DNA from: G963422745 sp965214285
GTDB lineage: Bacteria; Actinomycetota; Acidimicrobiia; Acidimicrobiales; Aldehydirespiratoraceae
Length of the DNA stretch: 64,000 nucleotides
NCBI GenBank assembly: GCA_965214285.1
Contig: OZ243946.1
Location: forward strand, 806,001 to 870,000
Direction of reading: 5' to 3'
The notes under the pieces were generated by a model. That model was given only the letters and a program-made list of their open reading frames with translations. It did no database searches and was not told the origin of the DNA. Position numbers and translations under genes: made by a program. Positions 27,586-35,349 of the stretch are shown piece after piece (the stretch's first letter is position 1; each line of letters opens with the position of its first letter).

Positions 27586-28356
27586 TCAGCCCCCCGGGCT
27601 GTTCGCTTCGCCGGCCGCGGCGACCCGCTGCTGGAGCTGGGCCAGGAAGGCGTCGTAGTCGGTGGCCTTGGCCCGGAACATCTCAAGCGACATCGGCGAC
27701 GGCGTGATCAGAAAGCGCCCCTCGGCGATGCCCGCCACAGCGGCGTCGACCACCGCCTCCACCGGGATCGGCTCGGCCATGGCGCTGCCGAACTCGACGG
27801 CCATCGGCGTGTCCACGAGCGTGGGGCAGATGGCGCTCACGGCCACCGTCGGCCCGTGGTTGACGGCCAGCCACTCGGCCACCCCCAAGGCTGCGTGCTT
27901 GCTCGTGGCGTAGTTGAACGAGGTCGGCCCGGTGACCAGCCCGGCGGACGACACGGTGATCACGAAGGCCCCGCCGCCCCGCTCGGTCATGTGCGGCACC
28001 ACGTGGCGGGCCGCATACACCGGGCCCAGCACGTTGACCCGCCAGGACAGATCCCAGAGCCCGTCGGAGGCGTCGATGCCGCCGCCCGCACCGACGCCGG
28101 CATTGGCGCAGAAGACGTCGATGCGCCCGATGGCGTCGATGGTCTCGGCCACCAGCTCGCGCACCGAGTCCTCGTCGGCCACGTCGCAGTGCCGCGCAGT
28201 CCCGCCGATCGCCGCGGCCACGGCCTCGGCCCCGGCCAGGTCGAGATCGGCGACCACCACGTGGCCCGCACCCAGCGCCGCGAAACGCTCGCACAGGCCG
28301 CGCCCGATTCCCGAGGCGCCGCCGGTGACCACGATGCCGGCGCCCGCTATGTCCAC
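27586..28356 (-). CDS. Short-chain dehydrogenase/reductase (SDR)
   Basis: A 256-residue classical SDR with cofactor motif TGGASGIGRG, CANAGVGAGG in place of NNAG, a Ser in VSSAG and the active-site YATSK. The segment VVADLD after the second strand points to NAD. GTG 28356 starts the fold directly (DIAGAGIVVTGG); the frame is open much further upstream but shows no start codon with a ribosome site and overlaps the alkylsulfatase end. It is downstream of the alkylsulfatase on the same strand, 68 bases apart, so it may oxidise the alcohol released by sulfate-ester cleavage. Confidence 0.9.
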   Translation of the reverse strand: MDIAGAGIVVTGGASGIGRGLCERFAALGAGHVVVADLDLAGAEAVAAAIGGTARHCDVADEDSVRELVAETIDAIGRIDVFCANAGVGAGGGIDASDGLWDLSWRVNVLGPVYAARHVVPHMTERGGGAFVITVSSAGLVTGPTSFNYATSKHAALGVAEWLAVNHGPTVAVSAICPTLVDTPMAVEFGSAMAEPIPVEAVVDAAVAGIAEGRFLITPSPMSLEMFRAKATDYDAFLAQLQQRVAAAGEANSPGG

Positions 28357-28424
28357 AGCGCTTCCCGCGACTGCGCCGGTGCCGGCCTTGGCTGGGCTGT
28401 CTGTGACTGTGCCATGGGCCGTCC

Positions 28425-29744
28425 TCAGGCTTCTTCCTGTGCCGCGGCTCGCAGCTCCTGGGCGCAGGTGTGCAGGTAGTTGCGACCCGTCGCCGTGACC
28501 AGGTTGTAGGCGAGCTCGTCGAGGGCGTCCGCCTTGAGCTCCAGCGTCTCGGCTCGGCGATGCCCCAGCGCCAGCACCATGTCGCACAGCTCCGCAGCCC
28601 ACTGCGCCTCGCCGTCGGCCAGCGCCGCAGCGGCCTGCTCGAACAGCGACTCGGTGCCGCCCGCCAGGGCCGCGATGCGCGAGGCGCGGTCGGCCGGGTG
28701 CAGCGGGTTCATGTGCGCCGGGTTGCCGTCGAACCAGCCGAGGATGCCGTTGAAGATCGAGCGCACCCCCCAGCTCACGCTGCCGTAGTACTCGCCCAGC
28801 AGCGGGTGGCCCGCCAGGTCATCCGGCAGGGTCACCTCATGCGCCAGCTCGTCGGGCGTCTTGTGGTCGTTCATGCCCGCGATGGTCTGGTCGTAGACGT
28901 GCCACAGCGCCCGGCTGTAGGTCGCCAGCGCCTCGTCCACCTCGGCTGCGCCGGAGAACGGAGCGGTGTGGCCCAGCACCAGATGATCCGCCTGCTTGGC
29001 CCGGATGCGGTCGATCGACTCGCACCAGTCGCGCACATCGCGGTACTGCGTGCCCCGGATGGCGTACAGGTTGGGAAACGAGCGGTACATGTTGTCGCCG
29101 CTGAACACCACCCGGTCCGCCTCGAACCAGGTCATGATCTGGTCGTCGGTCTCGCCGGGGTTGTAGGAGACCTCCAGGCTGACGCCGCCGAGCGAGATCG
29201 TCGCCGAGGTCTCGAAGGTGCGGTTCGGCAGCGCCTTGCCGTTGGGACCGCCGCCGGGGCCCTTGGCCAGCGGGCCGGCCTTCGGGTAGCGCACCGGGGC
29301 GATGCCGTTGTTGATCCGCTTCTCGGGCGGCAGCAGAAAGCCCGCCTGGCGCACCCCGCGCCGCTGGGCGATCGTCGCCTGGTTGCGCCCGAAGCGCCGG
29401 GCCTCGTCGCCGAAGCGGGCGATCCCCCAGATCTCGATGTCGGGGTTCTCTGCGAGCAGCGCCTCGGCGCCGCCGGTGTGGTCGGGATGGCCGTGGGTGT
29501 AGACGAGCCCGAGGATCGGCAGGCCGCTTCGCTCGCGCAGCTCGGCGACGGCCTCGGCGGTCTCGTCGCTGCTCGACCCGGAGTCGACCGCCACCACGCC
29601 CGTGTCGCCGATGACGAACGAGAACGTCGACACGCCATAGCCCACGGCCACGTGTACCCGCTCGGTCAGCTCGACGTAGCGGCGCTCGAAGAGGTGGTCG
29701 ATGGAGCGCAGCTCAGCCGTCGCCGGGGTGTCGATGCCGCTCAT
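28425..29744 (-). CDS. SdsA1-like alkylsulfatase (MBL fold)
   Basis: A 439-residue metallo-beta-lactamase-fold protein of the alkylsulfatase (class III sulfatase) branch. The zinc motif THGHPDHTGG is near residue 95; further ligands are expected in NPGETDDQ, FSGDNMYRSFPNL and LVLGHTAPF. A helical dimerisation domain follows (EALATYSRALWHVYDQTIAG, EYYGSVSWGVRSIFNGILGW), then a segment ending TATGRNYLHTCAQELR. The usual C-terminal SCP2-like domain of SdsA1 is absent. No signal peptide is seen. The enzyme would release an alcohol and sulfate, which the co-directional SDR could then oxidise. Confidence 0.85.
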   Translation of the reverse strand: MSGIDTPATAELRSIDHLFERRYVELTERVHVAVGYGVSTFSFVIGDTGVVAVDSGSSSDETAEAVAELRERSGLPILGLVYTHGHPDHTGGAEALLAENPDIEIWGIARFGDEARRFGRNQATIAQRRGVRQAGFLLPPEKRINNGIAPVRYPKAGPLAKGPGGGPNGKALPNRTFETSATISLGGVSLEVSYNPGETDDQIMTWFEADRVVFSGDNMYRSFPNLYAIRGTQYRDVRDWCESIDRIRAKQADHLVLGHTAPFSGAAEVDEALATYSRALWHVYDQTIAGMNDHKTPDELAHEVTLPDDLAGHPLLGEYYGSVSWGVRSIFNGILGWFDGNPAHMNPLHPADRASRIAALAGGTESLFEQAAAALADGEAQWAAELCDMVLALGHRRAETLELKADALDELAYNLVTATGRNYLHTCAQELRAAAQEEA

Positions 29745-29826
29745 GGTCTGGCTCGGCTGTCGTACTGGGCGCCGCTCATGCTCTGGCTCGGTTCATGCTC
29801 TGGATCCGTTCATGCACTGGGCTCCG
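29739..29826. repeat. Degenerate 17-18 bp tandem repeat at the alkylsulfatase start, about five units
   Basis: Units of the form CTCATGCTCTGGCTCGG recur from 29739 to 29826, with the second unit most diverged. The first contains the alkylsulfatase start codon (CAT at 29742-29744 on the plus strand). The rest replaces a conventional leader, and no good Shine-Dalgarno is visible. Confidence 0.75.
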
Positions 29827-29891
29827 TTCTCGAAGGCGAACGGCCGCTTGCGGTCGGGCCCGGCTTTCGCAGGGCGAGAAGATTGGCGACA

Positions 29892-29907
29892 GGATTGTCG
29901 ACAATCC
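29892..29907. promoter_or_regulatory. Perfect 16-bp palindrome GGATTGTCGACAATCC
   Basis: Located about 150 bases upstream of the alkylsulfatase start and before the proline-rich gene. It shares the core ATTGTYGACAAT with 18878-18893, upstream of the importer genes. It is a likely binding site for a common dimeric regulator, perhaps the MarR protein at 18196. Confidence 0.65.
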
Positions 29908-30003
29908 GAGGCTAGCCGCGATCAGCCGAGCGCGCCCGGCCCACGCTGCCGTGCCTGGTGCGGCGCGCAGAATCGTGTGCCAGGCGAGCAGACAGATCGC
30001 CAA

Positions 30004-30024
30004 TGTAAGCGCTTGCATACACTG
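30004..30024 (+). promoter_or_regulatory. LacI/CRE-type operator match overlapping a motif shared by the two proline-rich genes
   Basis: TGTAAGCGCTTGCA (30004-30017) fits the LacI-family consensus TGNAANCGNTNNCA at every fixed position. Overlapping it, GCGCTTGCATACACTG (30009-30024) recurs as GCGCTTGCATACGCTG at 31437-31452 upstream of the paralogous gene, so it is probably a promoter or operator element kept after duplication. Confidence 0.5.
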
Positions 30025-30048
30025 GCGCGAGCGTTTACGGTTGCGGCC

Positions 30049-31218
30049 ATGAAGACACATCCCGCAAGACTGCTCATTGCCGCCGTCGTCGCTGTTGCGT
30101 CGGCGTCAGCCCTCTCGGTCGGTGCCGCTGCTGCCGGCAACGGCCTGTTCGGCCACAGCAGCCCCGCCGCCACGATCATTCAGCGCTCCATCGACGATGC
30201 GCTGAAGGAGCACCAGGCCTCTCAGCGGGCGTCGCAGGGCCAAGAGGCCTCGGCCTCTGGGTCAACGGCCACGCCGAAGTCGCCTGTGATAGTCGGGCCG
30301 CCGCAGCCTCCTGTGGTGGAGCCGCCGGGCACGCCCGAGCCGCCTGTGGTGGTGGAGCCGCCGGGCACGCCGGAGCCGCCTGTGGTGGTGGAGCCGCCGG
30401 GCATGCCGGAGCCGCCTGTGGTGGTGGAGCCGCCGGGCATGCCGGAGCCGCCTGTGGTGGTGGAGCCGCCGGGCACGCCGCAGCCGCCGCCGCTGACTCC
30501 TCCGTATCGGCCGGTGCCGACGGTGCCGCCGACGACCCAGCCCCCGGCCACCACCGTGCCGCCGACGACGCCGCAGCCGCCTAGCGCGCCGCAGCCGCCG
30601 GTGGTGGTTGAGCCGCCGGGTACGCCGGAGCCGCCTGTGATCGTTGGGCCGCCGGGCTCGCCGCAGCCGCCGGTGGTGGTTGAGCCGCCGGGTACGCCGG
30701 AGCCGCCCGTGATCATTGGGCCGCCGGGCTCGCCGCAGCCGCCGCCGCTGACTCCTCCGTATCGGCCGGTGCCGACGGTGCCGCCGACGACCCAGCCCCC
30801 GGCCACCACGGTGCCCCCCGCGCCGCCGACCACCCAGCCCCCGGCCACCACAGTGCCCCCGACCACCACCACTGTGCCTGTGGACTGCGAGTGCCTGCCG
30901 CCGACTCACCCGGAGTACATCGCGGCCAAGGCGCACTTCGAGGCGACCAAGGCCTGGACCCGGCCCGTGGTCAAGAAGATGGAGGAGGCTGCGGATGCCT
31001 ACCTCGAAGCGGTCTACGCATGGGGCGACCTGAAGAAGCGCAACCGGGCATGCGGCGGATGCCTCGCCGATGCCACCGAGGAGGCCCGCCGGCTCAAGAA
31101 CGAGCGGTACGCCATCTACCAGCCGCTCCGGGCGCCGGCCAAAGCTGCCGTCGATGCCTTCAACGAAGCGCTGGAGCGCTGGGACCGCGCCAGGGACATC
31201 TTCGAGGTCATGTACTGA
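30049..31218 (+). CDS. Secreted proline-rich repeat protein with CxC...CxxC helical C-terminal domain (paralog 1)
   Basis: A 389-residue exported protein. ATG 30049 gives a signal peptide (MKTHPARLLIAAVVAVASAS...) and then GLFGHSSPAATIIQRSIDDA. Residues about 75-280 are Pro-rich tandem repeats of about ten residues (VVEPPGTPEPP type) interrupted by TPPYRPVPTVPPTTQPPATT blocks, a likely extended cell-wall-spanning stalk. The last 110 residues are a charged helical domain with CECLPPTHPEYIAAKAHF and CGGC, four cysteines that could form disulfides or bind metal. The next gene encodes a paralog with the same ends. I do not recognise the family. Upstream sequences include a LacI-type operator match. 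Confidence 0.8.
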   Translation: MKTHPARLLIAAVVAVASASALSVGAAAAGNGLFGHSSPAATIIQRSIDDALKEHQASQRASQGQEASASGSTATPKSPVIVGPPQPPVVEPPGTPEPPVVVEPPGTPEPPVVVEPPGMPEPPVVVEPPGMPEPPVVVEPPGTPQPPPLTPPYRPVPTVPPTTQPPATTVPPTTPQPPSAPQPPVVVEPPGTPEPPVIVGPPGSPQPPVVVEPPGTPEPPVIIGPPGSPQPPPLTPPYRPVPTVPPTTQPPATTVPPAPPTTQPPATTVPPTTTTVPVDCECLPPTHPEYIAAKAHFEATKAWTRPVVKKMEEAADAYLEAVYAWGDLKKRNRACGGCLADATEEARRLKNERYAIYQPLRAPAKAAVDAFNEALERWDRARDIFEVMY

Positions 31219-31227
31219 CCCCATGGG

Positions 31228-31246
31228 GCCGATCAGCGTGATCGGC
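31228..31246 (+). terminator. Hairpin terminator after paralog 1
   Basis: GCCGATCA (31228-31235) pairs perfectly with TGATCGGC (31239-31246) around GCG. A second weaker hairpin, GCACGGTCGG with CCGGCCGTGC, lies near 31267-31294. The same pair of structures recurs after paralog 2, so the terminator was duplicated with the gene. Confidence 0.65.
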
Positions 31247-31436
31247 TAGCCCACAGCGTTGATCTGCACGGTCGGTCGCATCGCCGGCCGTGCAGGCACG
31301 CGTTGGGGCTCAGCGCAGACTGGTCAGTCGGTACGCGCTGGGAAGCTCGATGACTCAGCGACCCCGGCGGGGTTCTGGGGTCGTTCGGTGCTGTTGGGGG
31401 AGTGTCGTGGCGATCAGTCCGCCGGGTTGTTGCGCG

Positions 31437-31452
31437 GCGCTTGCATACGCTG
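31437..31452 (+). promoter_or_regulatory. Promoter element shared with paralog 1 (GCGCTTGCATACGCTG)
   Basis: Fifteen of sixteen bases match 30009-30024. It lies 50-65 bases upstream of the paralog 2 start. TTGCAT and nearby TAATGT could be promoter boxes, though this is not certain. Confidence 0.45.
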
Positions 31453-31501
31453 TAATGTGTACGGCGTAAGCATCACGTCTATCGCTCGGAGGAGTCCCAG
31501 A

Positions 31502-32515
31502 GTGCTTGCCCCCAAGAATCACCCCACCAGGAGACAGCCCTCCAGCCCTGCCAGGATGCTGGCGGCTGCTGCTGCCGCGGTTGCCGTGGCGTTGGCTCTG
31601 TCGGTCGGCGGCGCTGTTGCCGTGAGCGGCCTGTTCGGCTACAGCAGCCCTGCTGCGACGATCATCCAGCGCTCCATCGACAAGGCCCTCGAGGAGCACC
31701 AGGCCTCCCAGCCCTCGACGCAGGGCCAGGACGCCCCGGACCCCGGCGCAGAGGTCGACACACCCGAGACCGACGTTCCCGAGACCGACACCTCTGAGTC
31801 GGATGCGCCCGAGATCGACGTGCCGGAGGCTGACACCTCTGAGTCGGATGCGCCCGAGACCGACACCTCTGAGTCGGATGCGCCCGAGCCGGACGCGGGC
31901 GAGACCGATGCCGGCGACTCTGCGCCGGCCCCTGAGCCGCCCAGCGCGCCGCAGCCGCCCGTGATCGTTGGGCCGCCGGGCACGCCGCAGCCGCCGTTCG
32001 CGATTCCGCCGGGGACGCCGCTGCCTCCGCCGCCGCTGCCGACAGTGCCGCCGCCCCCGGCCACCACAGTGCCCCCCGCGCCCCAGCCGCCGAGCGCGCC
32101 GCAGCCTCCGTTCGCGATTCCGCCGGGGACGCCGCTGCCTCCGCCGCCGCTGCCGACGGTGCCGCCGACCACTGCGCCCGTGGACTGCCAGTGCCTGCCG
32201 GAGACCGACCCGGAGTACATCGCCGCCAAGGCTGCGTTCGAGGCGGCGAAGGCCGCGGCCCGCGCCCCGGTCAAAGCCATGGAGGACGCGGCGGCGTTGG
32301 TCGTCGAAGCCGTGTACGAGGTCGGCCGGCAGCGCAAGGCCTGCGGCGGATGCTTCGACGCTCCGGCTGTGGTGGAGGCCCAGCGGGTCATGAACGAAAG
32401 AGACGCGGTGTACCAGGTCTTGCGCGGCCCGGCGCAGGCTGCTGTCGAGGCGTACAACGCCGCCCTGGAGCGCTGGGATCGCGCCAGGGACGTCTCCAAG
32501 GTCAATCTCCCCTGA
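31502..32515 (+). CDS. Secreted acidic/proline-rich repeat protein with CxC...CxxC C-terminal domain (paralog 2)
   Basis: A 337-residue paralog of the preceding protein. GTG 31502 is preferred because GGAGGA lies nine bases upstream and a signal peptide follows at once (residues about 18-45, Ala/Val-rich). The motif GLFGYSSPAATIIQRSIDKA is shared with paralog 1. The stalk differs: first an acidic stretch repeating TDTSESDAPE, then Pro-rich blocks (PQPPFAIPPGTPLPPPPLPT, twice). The C-terminal domain again has CQCLPETDPEYIAAKA and CGGC and ends in a helix with ERWDRARDV. A secreted or surface role is likely; no enzyme motif is seen. Confidence 0.8.
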   Translation: MLAPKNHPTRRQPSSPARMLAAAAAAVAVALALSVGGAVAVSGLFGYSSPAATIIQRSIDKALEEHQASQPSTQGQDAPDPGAEVDTPETDVPETDTSESDAPEIDVPEADTSESDAPETDTSESDAPEPDAGETDAGDSAPAPEPPSAPQPPVIVGPPGTPQPPFAIPPGTPLPPPPLPTVPPPPATTVPPAPQPPSAPQPPFAIPPGTPLPPPPLPTVPPTTAPVDCQCLPETDPEYIAAKAAFEAAKAAARAPVKAMEDAAALVVEAVYEVGRQRKACGGCFDAPAVVEAQRVMNERDAVYQVLRGPAQAAVEAYNAALERWDRARDVSKVNLP

Positions 32516-32524
32516 CCCCCTCGG

Positions 32525-32590
32525 GCCGATCGGCTTGATCGGCTAGCCCACAGCGTTGATCTGCACGGTCGGCCACGGTCGGCCGTGCAG
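32525..32590 (+). terminator. Double hairpin terminator after paralog 2
   Basis: GCCGATC (32525-32531) pairs with GATCGGC (32537-32543), and CTGCACGG (32561-32568) pairs with CCGTGCAG (32583-32590). The order and sequence mirror those after paralog 1. The next gene converges from the other strand. Confidence 0.6.
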
Positions 32591-32625
32591 GTCTCGCGTC
32601 AAGGCCATGGGCCTTGTTGGCAGGC

Positions 32626-34410
32626 TCAGCCGTCGGCGAGGTCGATGCTCTTGAGCTCCAGCGTGATCGGGTCCACGGTGGCGCTGCCGCTGTGGCCGCT
32701 GATCGTGATGCCGTCGCCGGACACCTCCAGGTTCGACCACAAGACCACGTCGACCGGCTCGTCGATGGTCCACCCCCTCGGGGTCCAGTAGTTCTCGGGG
32801 GCATAGTGGGCGGGGTCGTAGTCGAGGTCCGAGGGGAAGATCCTCACGGTGGGCTCGCCGGTGGCGAGGTCGATGCGGCACAGCATCGAGTCTGGGTAGC
32901 CTCCGTCGCCTTGGCTGATGCAGTAGACGGCGTCGTCGGTGGCATGGAGTTGCCGCGGGAAGACGCCGGGGAACGGGTAGGCCCGCAGGATGTCGCCGCT
33001 GCCGGGATCGAGTAGGAGGATCTCGGAGTAGTCCATCAGACAGATGATGTCGCGCCCGTAGACGTCGTCGCTGTTGTTGGGGCCGGCCAGGTTGCAACCG
33101 GTTTTGTGGGTGAGAGCCCATGCGGCGTCGCTCTGCATTCGGGAGATGATCCAGATGCCTTCGTCGGTCTCGACCCGGGTCGGCCCGAAGTCCTCGTGCT
33201 CCTGTTGGACCCTCACGCCATAGGGCAGGGCAGCGAGCTCGAGGACGATCTGGTCTCGGGCGGCATCCTCGGGGCTCTGGCTCGGCTCTGACGCGGCAAT
33301 GGTGAGGCTCATGTCGCTGCGCGAGTCGAGGCCGAAGTAGTCGCCGGCGGAGGGCTCGGTGGCGACGATGGTGCCGGGCGGGGCGTCGGCGGTTTCGTCG
33401 AAGACGATGCGGTCGATCCTGATGGCGAGTCCTGTGGCGGCCTGGATTTCGCGTATCACTTTCTGGCTTTCTGTCACGGTGAGCCCGATGAGGTTCGGCA
33501 CAGCCCTGCCCTCATGCGTGGGAACCTCGGCCAGGATCCCTTCGACATCGAGGGCGAACTGGCTGCCGGAGACGGTGATCACCGTGCCGTTGGCGGCGAC
33601 GTGGGTGACCAGCACCGATACCACCGACTCCGCTGAGCGGCCCGGCGGCAGCAGCAGCTCCGGGTCCGGGGTGGTGTGGCTGGTGATGTCGCCGCTCGCG
33701 TAGCGGACTTCGACGGTGCTGACGGCGGTGCCGTCGGGCAGGCTGAAGCGGACGACGGCGACGCCTTCGGCGTTTTCGCTGACGTCGACACCGCCCCCGC
33801 CGACCTGGATCAAGCCCCAGCCTTCGGACGAGGGCATCGCCACCGCGTAGTGCTCGTGACGGTGCTCAAAGCTCCCATCGTGGTCCCGGTCTCCGTGGAC
33901 GAGGATGAACGCCTGGGCGATCGGTTCGTCTGAGGCATCAACGAAGACGATCTCAGGCTGCCAGCCTGGCACCTCGACCACGAACTGCTCGATCAGCTCG
34001 TCGAGGGTCTCGAAGCCCCGTGGGGGTGCAGGCCACACGAACTCGCCCGGCGAGTCCACGGTCACTGCCTCGGCCGGGTCCGCGCCGGTCTCGCCTGCTG
34101 CGGTGTCGCCATCGGGCTCGTCGCTGCCCGTGTCGTCGGTGGTGTCGGTCTCGGCGGCGGTGGTGAGTTGTGTGGTGTTGTCTTGGGCGGTGATTGCCCA
34201 ACCGGCTGCTGCGATGACGGCGAGGGCGGGCACGGCGGCGATGCGGGCGATGGCTCGGCGCCGGCGGCGTTGGGCGACGCGCTGTCGCAGGGCTGCCAGG
34301 TCGGGGATTCGGGTCAGCGGCGCTGCGACAGCGCGTCGGGCCAGGCCGTCGAGGCGGTCCGGGCCGTCGGAGTCATCGGGGCTGTTGGGGTCGTGGGGGC
34401 GGTGGTTCAT
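32626..34410 (-). CDS. Membrane-anchored PASTA-containing protein, probable anti-sigma partner
   Basis: A 594-residue protein. A polar, Arg-rich cytoplasmic N-terminus of about 52 residues precedes one helix (IARIAAVPALAVIAAAGWAI), then a Thr/Asp-rich linker and an extracytoplasmic region. Around residues 290-360 is a PASTA-like unit (VPNLIGLTVTESQKVIREIQ ... PPGTIVATEPSAGDYFG). The C-terminal 200 residues look like beta-propeller strands (EILLLDPGSGDILRAYPFPG). Its ATG overlaps the ECF sigma stop by four bases, the usual layout for a membrane anti-sigma factor, although no zinc anti-sigma motif is evident. It may sense cell-wall fragments through the PASTA unit. Confidence 0.75.
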   Translation of the reverse strand: MNHRPHDPNSPDDSDGPDRLDGLARRAVAAPLTRIPDLAALRQRVAQRRRRRAIARIAAVPALAVIAAAGWAITAQDNTTQLTTAAETDTTDDTGSDEPDGDTAAGETGADPAEAVTVDSPGEFVWPAPPRGFETLDELIEQFVVEVPGWQPEIVFVDASDEPIAQAFILVHGDRDHDGSFEHRHEHYAVAMPSSEGWGLIQVGGGGVDVSENAEGVAVVRFSLPDGTAVSTVEVRYASGDITSHTTPDPELLLPPGRSAESVVSVLVTHVAANGTVITVSGSQFALDVEGILAEVPTHEGRAVPNLIGLTVTESQKVIREIQAATGLAIRIDRIVFDETADAPPGTIVATEPSAGDYFGLDSRSDMSLTIAASEPSQSPEDAARDQIVLELAALPYGVRVQQEHEDFGPTRVETDEGIWIISRMQSDAAWALTHKTGCNLAGPNNSDDVYGRDIICLMDYSEILLLDPGSGDILRAYPFPGVFPRQLHATDDAVYCISQGDGGYPDSMLCRIDLATGEPTVRIFPSDLDYDPAHYAPENYWTPRGWTIDEPVDVVLWSNLEVSGDGITISGHSGSATVDPITLELKSIDLADG

Positions 34411-34895
34411 CGTGCCTCCTTTCGGGACGGGGATTCGGTGAGGGCTGTGCGCAGCGACGCATAGGCGGCGCGCAGAGTGGACGACACCGCTCCGCGGCTG
34501 ATGCCCATCACCGCGCCGATCTCGGCTTCGCGTAGCTGCTCCACATGGCGCAGCACCACCGCCTGGCGCTGGCGCAGCGGCAGAGCAGCGACCACCGCCC
34601 AGAGCTCACCTGCTGGGGGATCGACGTGCTCTGGGCGCTGGTGTCGCAGCAGGCGCCGTTCGAGGCCGGCCCGGCGCAGACGGCGGCGGGCGTCGTTGAA
34701 CGCCACCCGATACACCCAGCCGGCGGGGGAGTCCATCGCCGACACCCGGTCCCAGCGCTCAAGGGCGCGGGCGCAGGCCTCGTCGGCTGACTCCTGAGCC
34801 AGGGCCACGTCGTCGAAGACGACCGCCAGCGAGGTGCCCAGCCGCGGATGCACCCGCCGGTACCACTCCTCGAAATCCAACCGGCCTTCAGCCAT
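34407..34895 (-). CDS. ECF-type RNA polymerase sigma factor
   Basis: A 162-residue sigma-70 family protein. Region 2 includes DEACARALERWDRV and SPAGWVYRVAFNDARRRLRR; region 4 is LPLRQRQAVVLRHVEQLREA with the helix-turn-helix EIGAVMGISRGAVSSTLRAA. The short length and absence of regions 1 and 3 make it ECF class, of the SigE/RpoE-like kind common in Actinobacteria. ATG 34895 is taken as start; a GTG lies one codon upstream. Translational overlap with the downstream membrane protein suggests that protein holds it inactive until an envelope signal arrives. Its targets are unknown; the adjacent surface-protein genes are candidates. Confidence 0.9.
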   Translation of the reverse strand: MAEGRLDFEEWYRRVHPRLGTSLAVVFDDVALAQESADEACARALERWDRVSAMDSPAGWVYRVAFNDARRRLRRAGLERRLLRHQRPEHVDPPAGELWAVVAALPLRQRQAVVLRHVEQLREAEIGAVMGISRGAVSSTLRAAYASLRTALTESPSRKEAR

Positions 34896-35018
34896 CACAC
34901 CTACAAGTCACCAGCCTGCCAAAATGCGCACCCGCCCACCGAGACTTCTCGCGACACCGCCGGCGAGTCGTGCCCGGCCGAGTCGTGCACGGTGCCCCCC
35001 AGAACTGGCCTGCAACCG

Positions 35019-35339
35019 TCAGGCGGGCTCTTGAGGCCGCAGGGAGTCGGGGATGTCACGTCGGGCGTGAAGGATGCGCCAGACGTCGATGTGCTCGTCT
35101 TCGGGCATGTAGAAGACGATGTAGGGGAACCTCTGCAGCGACCAGTTCCGAAGGCCCGGGATGTCGACCTCATGGGCGAAACGAAGCGCCCCTGACTGCG
35201 GGTGCCGACACAGGTGAGCGAGCGCCGCTTCGAGTTCCTCGACGAACGCCGCAGCCACCTCTGGTCCTGCCTGGGCCCGGTAGTGGGCGAGCGCCTCGTC
35301 GACGTCGCGCGATGCGAGAGCGCGCAGGGCGGCTTGCAC
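35019..35339 (-). CDS. parE: ParE/RelE-family toxin
   Basis: A 106-residue type II toxin of the RelE/ParE fold: AFVEELEAALAHLCRHPQSG, LRNWSLQRFPYIVFYMPEDE and the ending VWRILHARRDIPDSL are characteristic. ParE members poison DNA gyrase and RelE members cleave mRNA; the RFPYIVFY and HARRDIP segments favour ParE. GTG 35339 is the only reasonable start, ten bases after the ParD stop, so the N-terminus is slightly short. It is co-transcribed with the antitoxin gene upstream on the minus strand. Confidence 0.88.
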   Translation of the reverse strand: MQAALRALASRDVDEALAHYRAQAGPEVAAAFVEELEAALAHLCRHPQSGALRFAHEVDIPGLRNWSLQRFPYIVFYMPEDEHIDVWRILHARRDIPDSLRPQEPA

Positions 35340-35349
35340 TGGCGCGATT

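Larger units (their letters stand above)
29745..30048. other. Divergent intergenic region with repeat and two operator-like sites
   Basis: About 300 bases between the alkylsulfatase and the first proline-rich gene. It holds the start-codon repeat, the palindrome at 29892-29907 and a LacI-type operator match at 30004-30017. No gene is seen. Confidence 0.7.
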
